Positions 25,291 to 34,704 of a DNA stretch of 64,000 nucleotides are shown here, one piece after another. The position numbers were made by a program, and so were the translations under genes. Positions within the stretch are counted from its first letter, which is position 1, and the number at the start of each line of letters is the position of its first letter. The DNA is taken from the NCBI RefSeq assembly GCF_013032455.1, contig NZ_WQCF01000011.1, positions 44,690 through 108,689 on the forward strand, given 5' to 3'. The notes below the pieces were generated by a model. It saw nothing but the letters and a program-made list of their open reading frames with translations, did not search any database and had not been told where the DNA came from. This DNA is from Ruegeria atlantica. Lineage in GTDB: Bacteria > Pseudomonadota > Alphaproteobacteria > Rhodobacterales > Rhodobacteraceae.

Positions 25291-26136
25291 CTATCCGTCG
25301 AGAACCTCACCATCAGGAAAGCAGGAGTCGTCGATGACCTGAAAACGCTGCACCTTATAAAGCCCAACCCAGGCGATACCTGATACAAATCCTTTAACGA
25401 CGCGAATGTTGATCGTACTTGCTTCCTTCAGCATCTCTCGCATCTTGTCAGAAGAATCTTTGAAGAGCGCGTCGCAAGCAAGATTTAGATCAAGCAATTC
25501 ATAGGGAACTTTGGTTTCGCCTCTTCGACCGAAGGTTAGCGTTAACTCGTCTTTGGCGGGTTTTTCGTACCTTACAGGCGACCAACCGGTCAACGGTCCT
25601 GGGTAACTCCAGTCGAAAATCAATTGCTCGTCGAAGGCACGGCAGGCTCCGCCTTGAACCTGCACTGGAAATATGTCTGTTGACGCACCGTCTTCAGCTT
25701 CAAAGAACCGAAAGCCGAGACGGTAAATATCGTCGCGAGTGACCCCATCGGGCGGGTCCGGCAACTTTGTCAGTACAGAGCCACATAGAGAACGAAGCAA
25801 CGCGCCGGTAACAGTGAATGTATCTTTGTCCGATCCTCTAATCCGCAAGGGGTTCACTTTAACGTCGAGCGCATACTCGCCTAACAAGGTGGACCAAGTG
25901 GGATCGTAGCTCTGCCAAGTGAAAGTACCGCTGGTGTATTTGGGTCCTGCTTTACTGTGTGTATGGTCGCCCATTAAGTAGGGTTTACCCAATACGACTA
26001 GAAGGCCTAACACACCCCAGATCAGAAAAACGCCAACGGGAAACTTCCTTTTGGGTGGCGGTCGCGATGGAATATATGTGGATTGCACTCCGGCTCCGGT
26101 GTGCTCGGGGCCAAATGAATTATTATCCGATGTCAA
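25291..26136 (-). CDS. Membrane-anchored hypothetical protein
   Basis: A 281-residue protein with a proline- and lysine-rich start, one transmembrane helix at about residues 33-52 (VGVFLIWGVLGLLVVLG), and a long domain, probably periplasmic, with four or five Cys. No known domain is recognised. It stands alone on its strand. The AT-richer codon use suggests cargo gained by the element. Confidence 0.65.
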   Translation of the reverse strand: MTSDNNSFGPEHTGAGVQSTYIPSRPPPKRKFPVGVFLIWGVLGLLVVLGKPYLMGDHTHSKAGPKYTSGTFTWQSYDPTWSTLLGEYALDVKVNPLRIRGSDKDTFTVTGALLRSLCGSVLTKLPDPPDGVTRDDIYRLGFRFFEAEDGASTDIFPVQVQGGACRAFDEQLIFDWSYPGPLTGWSPVRYEKPAKDELTLTFGRRGETKVPYELLDLNLACDALFKDSSDKMREMLKEASTINIRVVKGFVSGIAWVGLYKVQRFQVIDDSCFPDGEVLDG

Positions 26137-26297
26137 CTTCTAGACTGCTCCGTAGGCTCGCTTAACGCGGCATGGCTTCTTCTGTACTCATAGTATTACT
26201 CAACTAGAGTAAGAAACTAAATTTTTCGAATCAATCAACTATGCACAGTGCCGGTTAAGCGAAAAAAGCTCTGCGAAGCGCGTCAAACACGTCTGCA

Positions 26298-26789
26298 TTA
26301 GTCGCAATGCTCAACCATCTTTTTGTACGCCTCTAAACCCTTTTTGGTTTTGAAGTGCCCCTGAACTTGGATGCGTTGTTGGCCTTTGACCATGAGGCCA
26401 TCAAAGTTCACTCTGCGAAATGACAGCATTTCTTGCGTGGTAGCTGATTGGTCTTTGCTTGGATTTATGCCCCAGCCTTCGTCATCTTCAAATGAGACTG
26501 CCTTCGCATCTGTGCTAAGCGATAGATTTTCCCAGACAAGCGCTTTCGTTGCTCGGGTCGGAGTCAACTGAATAAAGGTTTTGCTCTCGCTGTCTACCAT
26601 TAGTGTAATTTCTTGAATTCGTCCCTTTGGGACCATACGAGTAGCCATCCAGCAATAGTCGCCGTCTTTGAACAAGCCCCAATGCGCAACTCTACCTTTG
26701 TTGTAAAAAGTTTCTTGGGCTATCCCGCTATCGCTTGCGGCAATGAAAAAAAGTGCTACCGCAAAGAGGTATTTCGTAAAAGTTTGCAC
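26298..26789 (-). CDS. Exported hypothetical protein
   Basis: A 163-residue protein with a signal peptide (TKYLFAVALFFIAASDSGIAQ). The mature part is beta-rich (DYCWMATRMVPKGRIQEITL) and ends with a Cys. The pattern is loosely like IalB-type periplasmic proteins, but this is not secure. I chose GTG at 26789 because GGAG lies six bases upstream; a GTG at 26801 is possible. Confidence 0.6.
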   Translation of the reverse strand: MQTFTKYLFAVALFFIAASDSGIAQETFYNKGRVAHWGLFKDGDYCWMATRMVPKGRIQEITLMVDSESKTFIQLTPTRATKALVWENLSLSTDAKAVSFEDDEGWGINPSKDQSATTQEMLSFRRVNFDGLMVKGQQRIQVQGHFKTKKGLEAYKKMVEHCD

Positions 26790-26919
26790 ATAAATCTCCA
26801 CACGTTTGGGTAAAATACTTCATCCGTTATTCAATCTCCGATAAGAGCCAGAAGGTGAAGCAGAATTCCTAGGGTCATAGGGTGGGGGCAAGAGATTGTG
26901 GCGCTTTCCCAACACCAAT

Positions 26920-27141
26920 TTAACTTGCCGTTGCTTCAAGGGACCGTGCCAGTTCAATCAAGCGGTTGCGCTCTGCCCAAAGGGCAGTGTTAGCTTCTGA
27001 GATACGCTTACGGCCCTCTGCGGTCTTCGCGCCGGTCGATAGCCCGCCATGCAGGCGGCACCGGGTCTTTCCCTCAACAGGAGGCTCCAGGCAAACACCA
27101 TACTTGGTCCTGGCTCCGCAAATCTTGGTTTCACTGGTCAT
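26920..27141 (-). CDS. Small HGG-motif protein, phage type
   Basis: A 73-residue protein with CGARTKYGVCLEPPVEGKTR followed by CRLHGGLSTGAKTAEGR, a short Cys/His pattern I recall from phage and satellite genomes, often near packaging or regulatory genes. The three Cys and one His may bind zinc. The ATG follows AGGAGGC. Function is unknown. Confidence 0.7.
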   Translation of the reverse strand: MTSETKICGARTKYGVCLEPPVEGKTRCRLHGGLSTGAKTAEGRKRISEANTALWAERNRLIELARSLEATAS

Positions 27142-27191
27142 GTTTTGCCTCCTGTCTGGACCGGGGCGGGTAGAACCCCTATTTTGGTGCC

Positions 27192-27410
27192 ATGCGTAGA
27201 TTGTTTTTTGCCCTTGCCATAATCGTCATTTTGCTATGCGCCCCTGTGACGGTCTTTGCCGTTGGTTGGGGATACATGCAGATTTACCATCAATTCGGCA
27301 TGATCCCCTTTGTCATCGCCTGCTTCAGCGGCCTTGTGTGTGTGCTAGGGGTTGCTTGGCGCTCTGATACAGCCCTAGAGCGGTCGCGCCAGACACCACA
27401 CGCCCAATAA
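27192..27410 (+). CDS. Possible small two-helix membrane protein
   Basis: A 72-residue frame with two hydrophobic helices (LFFALAIIVILLCAPVTVFAV and MIPFVIACFSGLVCVLGV) and a basic tail. It overlaps the 3' end of the opposite ejection-protein gene by 86 bp, and no good ribosome site is seen. It could be a holin-like protein, but may not be a gene. Confidence 0.35.
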   Translation: MRRLFFALAIIVILLCAPVTVFAVGWGYMQIYHQFGMIPFVIACFSGLVCVLGVAWRSDTALERSRQTPHAQ

Positions 27411-29541
27411 GCTGCGCCTGGGCGTCTTTGAGCGGTTGACCCTTTAAGGCCCCTCTGACGGCCCTGAGCGCGTCCTGTGCGTCCTTTCCCTTAATGCCGG
27501 TAAGTGCCTTAGCAATTTCCGCAAACATCCCTCTTTCACGCGCTGACATGCTGCGCGGGTCGATTGCAGCGATAGATTGCGTAACCTCCCGTGCAGCATC
27601 TAGCGGATTGCCAAGGTTTCCGGTCGTTCGCCGTACCAAGCCGGGTGCAGTTTCTTCTGCCACTTGTTCCTGAATGGATTGACGGATGGCAGTCTTGGAG
27701 TTTTGAGCCACAGCGGCCCGCAGTTCCAGTGCCGTTGCCGAACGGTCCAGCTCCTTCAACAACCGACCCGCCCGAGGCCCACCGAGAACAAGGCGCAGTT
27801 TCTGGATGTTGGCGCGGCTGGACATTTCCTTGACCAATTGCATGGCCTCGCGCGCGTCTGTGTTCGGATCAGTGATGGTCCGGCGCACGTTGGAAAGGTT
27901 ATGTTCAATGCTTTCCCTGACACCCTGTCTAACAGCCTGCCGGGCTTCATTGGACACGCCCTGACTCAGAAAGCCTTGCACGTCCTCAACCGTAGTGCCT
28001 TTGAACAGAAGGTTCTTACCGAGCGCGAGGCCCTCGTCCTGCTGTACCTTATCGCCACCGAGACGCAGAGCGCGCCCGTAGAGAGGAACGGCCTGCTTTG
28101 TGGTCTCGCGTAGCTCCGAGGCCAACTTACGGGCTCTCAGGCCCGCTGCGTTCATTCTTCCGAACTGATCGACAGACGCCCGCGCGATGCCATCAAGTGC
28201 TTTCTTGATTTCGTCCAGTTGCTGAACGTTGGGCATTTCCCTGAAAGTCACGCTGCCATCGTCTCCAATCTGCGCCATGATTTGCTGATTGCGTCGCCCT
28301 GCTGCTGTCATGGCCTCGTTGGCTTCATCTATCGCAGATTTCAAAGTACGAGGCGGAACTCGAGAAAGCACAGATTCAATCTGACGGCCTTTGGCGTTGG
28401 AATAGTCAATCGGCTTGGCGTAGGCGGCGTTATAGGCCCTCTGTCTTGCGGAGGCAGTGCCCTGCGAGATTTCCTTTGCGGCGGCCTTGATGCCCTTGGA
28501 TTTGCCGAACACGTTGTCCAATACCTGGGGCAGACGTTTCCCAACCAGCGCTGCGCGCCCGTCTGCGGCCTCTCTGGCAGCGCTTAGGGCTTTTCCGCCC
28601 GTAGTGGCCGCTGCATCCAGCAAAGCGCCCGTAGACGGCCCTGCGTCAGCCAGCAATGCATCTTCACCCAGTTGGGCCAGTCGCGCCTGCGCCTCGTCAA
28701 GATTGTCGCTCATGATACCTTGTTTGACGATACGCGCCGCCTTGGGAGAAATGCCCAGTTCGTCCGCAATGGTTCGTATATCGAGTTTCTTAATTCTGCG
28801 GGCGACGTGAACAACACTTTCACCCCCCATCGACGCAACCGGGCCTAAGAAAGCAGCCAGAGTTCCACCAATGCCCGCACCTTTTGCGGCCTGTGGCAGT
28901 CGTTCACCTTCATCAGCCCGACCCGCAAAACTCACGGCCCCCTCTACAGCGCCAGCAGGTGCTGCAACCATGCCCGCCCGAGCGCCACGCGTGAGCATAT
29001 TTGCCCCTTTGGCAATGAAGTCTGCGGCTTTCGTCGCTCCTGCTCCCGCAGCAAGTGGAACCGCTGTTGCGATACCGCCTGTAACGTTGAGCGCCGCTGA
29101 TTGGCCTGGATGTTGGCGTTCCATGGCGTCAGAGGTCAGGCGCATGTTTTCTGCCGCCTCTGGACTTACCATTCCAACGGCTTCATCAGCCCATTCCCCG
29201 ACAAGCGGAGTACCCTGAAGGAACTCTTGCGCACGGGCTGCAATCGGGTTCTCGGCAATGCGTTCCTGGTCAAAGTCCCGCTGAACCAGATCCGCTGGTC
29301 GTGCGCCCTCCATGATTTCCGCGATACGGTCTTGGTCGTTTGTGGCATATCCCGGTGAGGTGAAGGACAGAGACCCTCCCTCCCGCTTGAATACCTTGCC
29401 GCCATCCTCAGTTGTGGCGACAACATCACCAGACAGTTCCTGCCTACGCTTAGCAATGCGGTCCTGCATTCCCGCCAGATTGCCCTGTTGGGCCAGTTCT
29501 GCCCGCCGGTTGGCGATGCGTTGCTGTAGGTCACCGTTCAT
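27325..29541 (-). CDS. Phage internal virion / DNA-ejection protein
   Basis: A 738-residue, Ala-rich and mainly helical protein. The N-terminus has two tandem units of the type QRIANRRAELAQQG and DRIAKRRQELSG. A glycine- and alanine-rich hydrophobic region follows (about 150-240), then long coiled segments. Such proteins in T7-, N4- and P22-like phages are carried in the virion and injected to form a channel for DNA. It overlaps the upstream lysozyme-bearing gene by ATGA, so both are made together. No capsid genes accompany it. Confidence 0.7.
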   Translation of the reverse strand: MNGDLQQRIANRRAELAQQGNLAGMQDRIAKRRQELSGDVVATTEDGGKVFKREGGSLSFTSPGYATNDQDRIAEIMEGARPADLVQRDFDQERIAENPIAARAQEFLQGTPLVGEWADEAVGMVSPEAAENMRLTSDAMERQHPGQSAALNVTGGIATAVPLAAGAGATKAADFIAKGANMLTRGARAGMVAAPAGAVEGAVSFAGRADEGERLPQAAKGAGIGGTLAAFLGPVASMGGESVVHVARRIKKLDIRTIADELGISPKAARIVKQGIMSDNLDEAQARLAQLGEDALLADAGPSTGALLDAAATTGGKALSAAREAADGRAALVGKRLPQVLDNVFGKSKGIKAAAKEISQGTASARQRAYNAAYAKPIDYSNAKGRQIESVLSRVPPRTLKSAIDEANEAMTAAGRRNQQIMAQIGDDGSVTFREMPNVQQLDEIKKALDGIARASVDQFGRMNAAGLRARKLASELRETTKQAVPLYGRALRLGGDKVQQDEGLALGKNLLFKGTTVEDVQGFLSQGVSNEARQAVRQGVRESIEHNLSNVRRTITDPNTDAREAMQLVKEMSSRANIQKLRLVLGGPRAGRLLKELDRSATALELRAAVAQNSKTAIRQSIQEQVAEETAPGLVRRTTGNLGNPLDAAREVTQSIAAIDPRSMSARERGMFAEIAKALTGIKGKDAQDALRAVRGALKGQPLKDAQAQLIGRVVSGATALGLYQSAKQPLAHTQGR

Positions 29542-31439
29542 TGGTTCAACTCCTGAAAGCGGCGCTCCAGAGCGTCGAGTTGTGGCCCTGTCATCTTTTC
29601 GACAGGCACCATGCTAAGCTGATTGAGGTCCATTTGAAGGATGCTCTCAGGTGTGTAGGACATGGCGGGCTGACGGTTAAGATAGCTTTGCCAATCGCCC
29701 TCTGGGTTGGCTTTGATACCATTACCCTCCTCAGCAATAAGCGGGTTATCCCGCATGTATTCCGACCAGACCTCCTGCGCACCCTCCAGGCTGCCATGCT
29801 TGCGCGCCCAGTTCTCAAAGAAAGCGGCGCGGGTCTGCGCCCGTGCGGCCCCGGCTTTCATCACCTGAGCAATTGCCATGTTTCCTTCTTGGGTCTGGCC
29901 CAAATTCGGTACGGCTGCGCGGAACATGCCCATTTCCCGGTCAGTAATTGCGCCCTTTGTCTTTTCGGTGAAGGTCAATTGAGCCTCCATCGCCAGAGAC
30001 TTGAAAGCGCCACGTGCGCCGCTGTCTCCGGGTAGGAAACCAACAATGTCATCAACGCGCCCGTATAACTCACCGCCGGGACCTGTGTATCCAACCTGCG
30101 ATGCTATGGTCTCAAGCTGTGTTGCAAGACTTTCGATGTCCGTTGCAGTTCTGGCTGCGTTGTTGATTTCTTCAAGCGCTGCTGCGTCTTTCTTCGATAG
30201 CTCTTTGCCAAGCTGTCCTGGATTGCGCGGAGTCGCCGTGGTGTTACCATTCTGACCCGGCGGGGTGTTTCCCTGCCAGCCGTGAGTGACAGTCGTTCCG
30301 TCAGGCGTGGTTACGCTGAACCCGGGTGTGCGTTGGCTGGTGCCGACAACGGCAGGACCGCCCTCTGCGGCAAGGTCATAAAGCTGATTGCCGACGACCT
30401 TGAAGCGCCCAAAGTTCATTTCGTCAGGCGTCGGCGTGACATTAGGAGCAACCAAACGTGGGTCTTGCTGGCCTGTTGGATCAATATAATACTTTCGCCC
30501 GTCCGCGAGTTCCTGAATGCTGAAATTAGGCACAGTGTTGGCCTGCTGACGAGCCTTCATCTCCGCCTCGTATTGCAGTCGAATTGCTTGCGCCTGTTGG
30601 GGCGTAGTCATTGGATCAGCCAGTAGCGTAATTAGGTCGTTCGGGTCGTTCGAAGCAACCTGCACTCCTCCATATTGCGCCACGCGGCGCGCACGATGTT
30701 CCTCAGCAGGGCGCAAGAAATCATTTACGATAGCGGTTGCCGCTTCTGGGCGGTTGCGGGTCGAAAGAATGGTGCGTCCTGCCTCTGCTTCCGAACCCTG
30801 AAGCTCATGAACTAGGAAATCTAGCTGTGTATCAAGGTCCGATACAGGCTTCCCCCGCTGTGCGGCAAACTGCTCCAGCGCGGCACGACGCGATCCTGTC
30901 CACTGAAGAAGCCCATATCCACCACGGGAACCCGGAACCAACGGGGAATGCTCGTTGATATCTGTGCGTAAGCCCGACTCATCACGGGCGTTCATCACAA
31001 ATGCCTCGGCAACATGGGGCGACATTCCCCGGTCCTGTAGGCCCTTCAATATCTGACCTTCAATGGACATAGCAACGTCCTTGCCAAGCGCGGCCATTGT
31101 GTCATCGCCTATGGCTTGGTTTGGGGTGCGGGGTTGCATGGGACGTTTCACACCTCGTGTCCGCGAGGACGCAGCCATGGGAAAGCTGCTTAGGCGCGAA
31201 TTTATCCGCTGCGCATGGGCGTTTGCCCGCTGTTTCTGTTCCCGCTCCTGCCTGCGCTGATCCATGAGGGCGAAACCTTCATTTAGATAAGCACCCACGC
31301 CCTGTCCGGAAAGCAAGCCCTTGGACATAGCCAACAGGAGGGGGTATGTCTCTTGCAAGGCGGGACCAATACCAAGAGGCGGCGCGGGGATTTGCTCGTT
31401 ATTGCGTGTCGCTGCGTTTGTGAATTGACCTAATTTCAT
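29538..31439 (-). CDS. Phage ejection protein with tail-lysozyme domain
   Basis: A 633-residue protein. Residues about 130-270 match the phage tail lysozyme domain (SPHVAEAFVMNARDESGLRT, YGLLQWTGSRRAALEQFA), which cuts peptidoglycan during DNA entry; Glu of RDESGL is the likely catalytic residue. The C-terminal third is helical (SKKDAAALEEINNAARTATD). It resembles the transglycosylase-bearing internal proteins of podoviruses but is shorter than T7 gp16. The ATG at 31439 follows AAGGACAG. It is the middle gene of a three-gene leftward operon. Confidence 0.78.
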   Translation of the reverse strand: MKLGQFTNAATRNNEQIPAPPLGIGPALQETYPLLLAMSKGLLSGQGVGAYLNEGFALMDQRRQEREQKQRANAHAQRINSRLSSFPMAASSRTRGVKRPMQPRTPNQAIGDDTMAALGKDVAMSIEGQILKGLQDRGMSPHVAEAFVMNARDESGLRTDINEHSPLVPGSRGGYGLLQWTGSRRAALEQFAAQRGKPVSDLDTQLDFLVHELQGSEAEAGRTILSTRNRPEAATAIVNDFLRPAEEHRARRVAQYGGVQVASNDPNDLITLLADPMTTPQQAQAIRLQYEAEMKARQQANTVPNFSIQELADGRKYYIDPTGQQDPRLVAPNVTPTPDEMNFGRFKVVGNQLYDLAAEGGPAVVGTSQRTPGFSVTTPDGTTVTHGWQGNTPPGQNGNTTATPRNPGQLGKELSKKDAAALEEINNAARTATDIESLATQLETIASQVGYTGPGGELYGRVDDIVGFLPGDSGARGAFKSLAMEAQLTFTEKTKGAITDREMGMFRAAVPNLGQTQEGNMAIAQVMKAGAARAQTRAAFFENWARKHGSLEGAQEVWSEYMRDNPLIAEEGNGIKANPEGDWQSYLNRQPAMSYTPESILQMDLNQLSMVPVEKMTGPQLDALERRFQELNQ

Positions 31440-31475
31440 TTCATGCTGTCCTTGTTTCTAGGGCTTTCCCTAGGA

Positions 31476-31712
31476 TCAATTGAGCCCCCGTCTTGCCTGT
31501 TCATGCGCATCAATGGCCTCGTCAAGCTGGGAAAGGTAATCGGCCAATGCGGCCCGATCCGCGCGAAGTACGTCAATGAACTGATTGGGGGTTGCGTACA
31601 AAACTGCCGTCATGCGCGCCGTCAGCAATTGGGCGTTTGATTGCAGCTCAACCGGGTACGTGGGGATCGGGTCCCCGGAATCGTCCAGTGGGAGGTTGCT
31701 GAAACCTATCAT
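31476..31712 (-). CDS. Small protein at the head of the ejection operon
   Basis: A 78-residue protein with a helical C-terminus (DRAALADYLSQLDEAIDAHE). It precedes the lysozyme-bearing gene by 36 bp and has a CAGGTG ribosome site. Its place matches the small first ejection protein of some podoviruses, but no family motif is seen. Confidence 0.55.
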   Translation of the reverse strand: MIGFSNLPLDDSGDPIPTYPVELQSNAQLLTARMTAVLYATPNQFIDVLRADRAALADYLSQLDEAIDAHEQARRGLN

Positions 31713-31924
31713 TTTGCACCTGCTGCCAACGCCTCATTTATGGCATTGTAGGTAACATATTACCCCACGAAACGCAAGAACGGAGCCGGAACATTCGAAA
31801 GGAGGTGAGGTAAAACAACATCCCTCCACTTGCCGAGAAATTAGGGCGGCTCAAGACGGCGTTTACGATCCTTTAACCAACATTTGAGCATTCTAGACAT
31901 GTTGTGGCGCAGATGGGCTCGTAG

Positions 31925-32863
31925 ATGAAAAGTCAGTTATTGGGACGATTGAAAGACGTTATAGCCGGAGATCCGAAGAAGTTCGGAAAGTTGGTTAAAA
32001 TCGACGGGCTGAACGGCTTTTCGGAGGATGCTATGCAGGGCTTAAAGGATCTGGAAGCGCGCACCCCACCGCCTGACGCAATCACCGAACCGGCACACTC
32101 ACCGTCTTACGTTTACCGCAGCCGCCTCTCGCCAAAGAACGCTGCTGGCGGCGGAATGGTGAAAGGCGGCGATGGAGCTAAGCGTCCCCATTATTGGGGT
32201 CACCGAGAACGCTTGCGGCAACGCTTTCTAAAGGGCGGTCACGAGCCGATGCCGGAATACGAGCTGTTGGAACTTTTGCTATTCAACGCAATCCAGAGGA
32301 TTGACGTCAAACCACTGGCAAAGCGCCTTCTGGCAGAGTTTGGTGACCTGAACGGGGTTATTGCTGCATCAAAGCATCGGATTCTCAAAGTCGAAGGCGC
32401 AAATGATTGGGTCTATTATCACCTGCGAGTGGTTGAGGCCTTCGGACAAAGAATGGCTCAGGCACAGGTGATGAAGCGGGATGTAGTGTCGTCCTGGGAA
32501 GCCTTAGTCACTTACTGCCGAACGGCAATGGCGCATCGTGAGGTGGAACAGTTTCGCGTTCTTTATCTGGACCGAAAGAATGTTCTGATTGCAGATGAGG
32601 AACAGGCGAGGGGCACAGTTGACCACGTACCTGTTTATCCGCGCGAGGTTGTGAAACGCGCTTTGGAATTGAACGCTAGTTCGCTGATCCTCGTCCACAA
32701 TCACCCATCAGGTGACCCAACGCCCAGCAAATCGGACATACTTATGACTGAACGAATTCTTGATGCTTGCAGCACCATGGGCATTCTTATCCATGACCAC
32801 GTTATCATTGGGAAAAAGGAAGAATACTCATTCAGCACACACGGGTTGCTATCGAGTGTATAG
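31925..32863 (+). CDS. radC: RadC/JAB-domain protein
   Basis: A 312-residue protein with the RadC architecture: helix-hairpin-helix-like N-terminal region (PEYELLELLLFNAI, KVEGANDWVYYHL) and a C-terminal JAB/MPN+ metalloprotease-like domain with SSLILVHNHPSGDPTPSKSD. The metal ligands (HNHPSGD) are intact. RadC genes are common on mobile elements and may act in recombination, replication or anti-restriction; the enzyme activity is unsettled. The N-terminal 100 residues are longer than in typical RadC. It is on the plus strand, divergent from the ejection operon. Confidence 0.9.
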   Translation: MKSQLLGRLKDVIAGDPKKFGKLVKIDGLNGFSEDAMQGLKDLEARTPPPDAITEPAHSPSYVYRSRLSPKNAAGGGMVKGGDGAKRPHYWGHRERLRQRFLKGGHEPMPEYELLELLLFNAIQRIDVKPLAKRLLAEFGDLNGVIAASKHRILKVEGANDWVYYHLRVVEAFGQRMAQAQVMKRDVVSSWEALVTYCRTAMAHREVEQFRVLYLDRKNVLIADEEQARGTVDHVPVYPREVVKRALELNASSLILVHNHPSGDPTPSKSDILMTERILDACSTMGILIHDHVIIGKKEEYSFSTHGLLSSV

Positions 32864-32907
32864 CTGCATACCTCAATAAAGAGTCCATTTTAGAGATCCC
32901 CTGATTG

Positions 32908-33303
32908 ATGAAGTATCTTCTTGTTGCCTTAGCCGTTTTCTTCGCCACTACCGCTACCGCTGGTTCCCTTCACGTCCGAGACGCTGACACCATTGTTGTT
33001 GATGGCACTCCGGTCCGGTTCCAAGGCGTTGATGCGCCTGAGATGGACACATTAGCTGGCCAGAGCGGAAGACGTTGGATGGTTAACTATCTGCGCGGTA
33101 AGTCCATAAGGTGCGAACTAACAGGCGAGATGAACGGAGACCGCTATATCGGCACTTGTTACGCAGATGGTGAAAACCTCAGTGCCGCTGTAATCGCCGC
33201 AGGACACGCTTTAGATTGCAAGAAGTACTCCGGGGGTCGATACAGGCACTTAGAGACGCCAGCGGCCAAGTCACGGCTTAAACGGGCTAGGTATTGTAGG
33301 TAA
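32908..33303 (+). CDS. Secreted thermonuclease-family (SNase-like) nuclease
   Basis: A 131-residue protein: signal peptide (KYLLVALAVFFATTATAGS) and a compact staphylococcal nuclease-like domain with VRDADTIVVDGTPVRFQGVD and APEMDTLAGQSGRR. The Asp and Arg residues that bind calcium and phosphate in the family are kept. The C-terminal CRYCR-like end with paired Cys is typical of the short alphaproteobacterial forms. It should act on DNA or RNA outside the cytoplasm. It follows radC by 44 bp. Confidence 0.88.
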   Translation: MKYLLVALAVFFATTATAGSLHVRDADTIVVDGTPVRFQGVDAPEMDTLAGQSGRRWMVNYLRGKSIRCELTGEMNGDRYIGTCYADGENLSAAVIAAGHALDCKKYSGGRYRHLETPAAKSRLKRARYCR

Positions 33304-33484
33304 AAAAATAGCGCCGCGACCGGGGCCAAATAGTTGAACGATTGAGCAGGGGGTTGGCGGTGACAGCTAGAATTTCGCGCCACCCAAAAAAGCAACGAGT
33401 AGTACTTTTTTGATTTTCTTAGAAATTGTGTTATAAAATCTGTGATTACATTTATCGTAAATTTTATTTGTCAGGGGGTGCAAT

Positions 33485-34072
33485 TTGTTTTTCCGAATAT
33501 TTCGACATGTCCCGCTTTCTGCTTTGGTCGCATTCATTCTCACCACGTCAGCTTCAGAAGCGCAAAGCTTCGACATTCCGGGCGGCTCTGTATCTATCAG
33601 TCAATCTGGACGTATCTCGGGGGGCTGGACCGAGGTGAATTCTGTGCCAGGATTTCCAGACGAGGTAGACTCCGGCTCAGTTAGTGGGAGAATATCAGCA
33701 AATGGTAATATATCTGGGTCATTCTCGGGTACAGACACCTACAACACCGCTGATCCAGTTGGAGGGGTGACTAGTGTAACTGAACAGTATTCAGGATCTT
33801 TCTCCGGTACAATCGACCGCAATGGAAATTACTCCGTAAGTTGGGGGGGACCGGAACCTGGATCAACTAGCGGGAATCTTCCTGGATACAGTCGCCCTGG
33901 CCCCACTGCTCGACCAAATTCCCAAAACACTCTCAATGAAATCACAGGTGACAATAGTGAAACGAGGGGTGACGATTCCAGAGATTTATCCCAACAGCTC
34001 GGGGATTTCACAGTGGAAGAGATTGCATTGCTAAACCAGCTTGTTTCACAAGACCCCAATTTTTGCCCGTAG
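33485..34072 (+). CDS. Secreted Gly/Ser-rich repeat protein
   Basis: A 195-residue exported protein. A signal peptide (RIFRHVPLSALVAFILTTSA) is followed by beta-type repeats: SGSVSGRISANGNISGSFSG, then YSGSFSGTIDRNGNYSVSWG, with an earlier degenerate copy. The C-terminus is disordered, then helical. The start is TTG at 33485 with AGGGGGTG upstream. Codon use is AT-rich. No homolog is recognised. It begins a rightward cassette of three exported proteins. Confidence 0.65.
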   Translation: MFFRIFRHVPLSALVAFILTTSASEAQSFDIPGGSVSISQSGRISGGWTEVNSVPGFPDEVDSGSVSGRISANGNISGSFSGTDTYNTADPVGGVTSVTEQYSGSFSGTIDRNGNYSVSWGGPEPGSTSGNLPGYSRPGPTARPNSQNTLNEITGDNSETRGDDSRDLSQQLGDFTVEEIALLNQLVSQDPNFCP

Positions 34073-34093
34073 TCTATTGAAGTGAATTTTGAA

Positions 34094-34687
34094 ATGAATC
34101 GTATTCTGTTATCGTCAGTTGGTATACTGGCCACGCAAACCATTTCCGCTTGTTCGTCGAAAACCGACAGACCCTTGGTCTCGCAGAATGTAGCGGATGA
34201 AACTCTTTCTCGCGCAACACTCGAATATACTGGTGTGTTTATTTTGCCAGCAACGTCTGGGGTTAGTTCGGCGGACAATCTGGAATTTTATTGGTCCCCA
34301 ACTTGTTTGTTTTCGGCAGAGATGTTTGCGACGAGGATTTCTGTACTTTCTAGTGACTCCTCTATTCGCGCAAAGACGAATTTTGGTTTTTTTCAAGTCT
34401 CTAGAAGCGATGCAGATACTGGATATTACGCGGTCATGAAATCATACCAACAATACCCAGATTTGTGCTTCGATGTTTTGAAAGAAAATGCCTCCAGAGG
34501 CTCCCCAATGGGAGTTGGTGAAATATCCCGACTTGCATCAAGGAGAGGATATTCAAGAATTTCGGGGTTTTCCATTGAGGATGCTGTGAAAGCAGCAAAA
34601 GTCACGACCAATTTGTATGTGGAGAAGGTGCCGCTCAGAATTACCCCCACTACTCGCCTCAATGGTAATCTTGTTTCAATAACTTAA
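34094..34687 (+). CDS. Lipoprotein of unknown function
   Basis: A 197-residue protein with a lipobox (LATQTISACSS) after a short hydrophobic stretch, so it is probably lipidated and attached to a membrane. The ATG at 34094 was preferred to a GTG at 34082. The body has no familiar motif; it contains an internal segment EISRLASRRGYSRISGF. It lies 21 bp after the repeat protein and 17 bp before the next gene, so the three are probably one operon. Confidence 0.6.
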   Translation: MNRILLSSVGILATQTISACSSKTDRPLVSQNVADETLSRATLEYTGVFILPATSGVSSADNLEFYWSPTCLFSAEMFATRISVLSSDSSIRAKTNFGFFQVSRSDADTGYYAVMKSYQQYPDLCFDVLKENASRGSPMGVGEISRLASRRGYSRISGFSIEDAVKAAKVTTNLYVEKVPLRITPTTRLNGNLVSIT

Positions 34688-34704
34688 AGGTGGGGTATTC
34701 TCAA

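Noticed and set aside
31799..31828. Hidden small gene after a perfect AAAGGAGGTGA site
   Set aside because: No ATG, GTG or TTG lies at usable spacing; the GGAGG and CCTCC nearby may simply form a hairpin.
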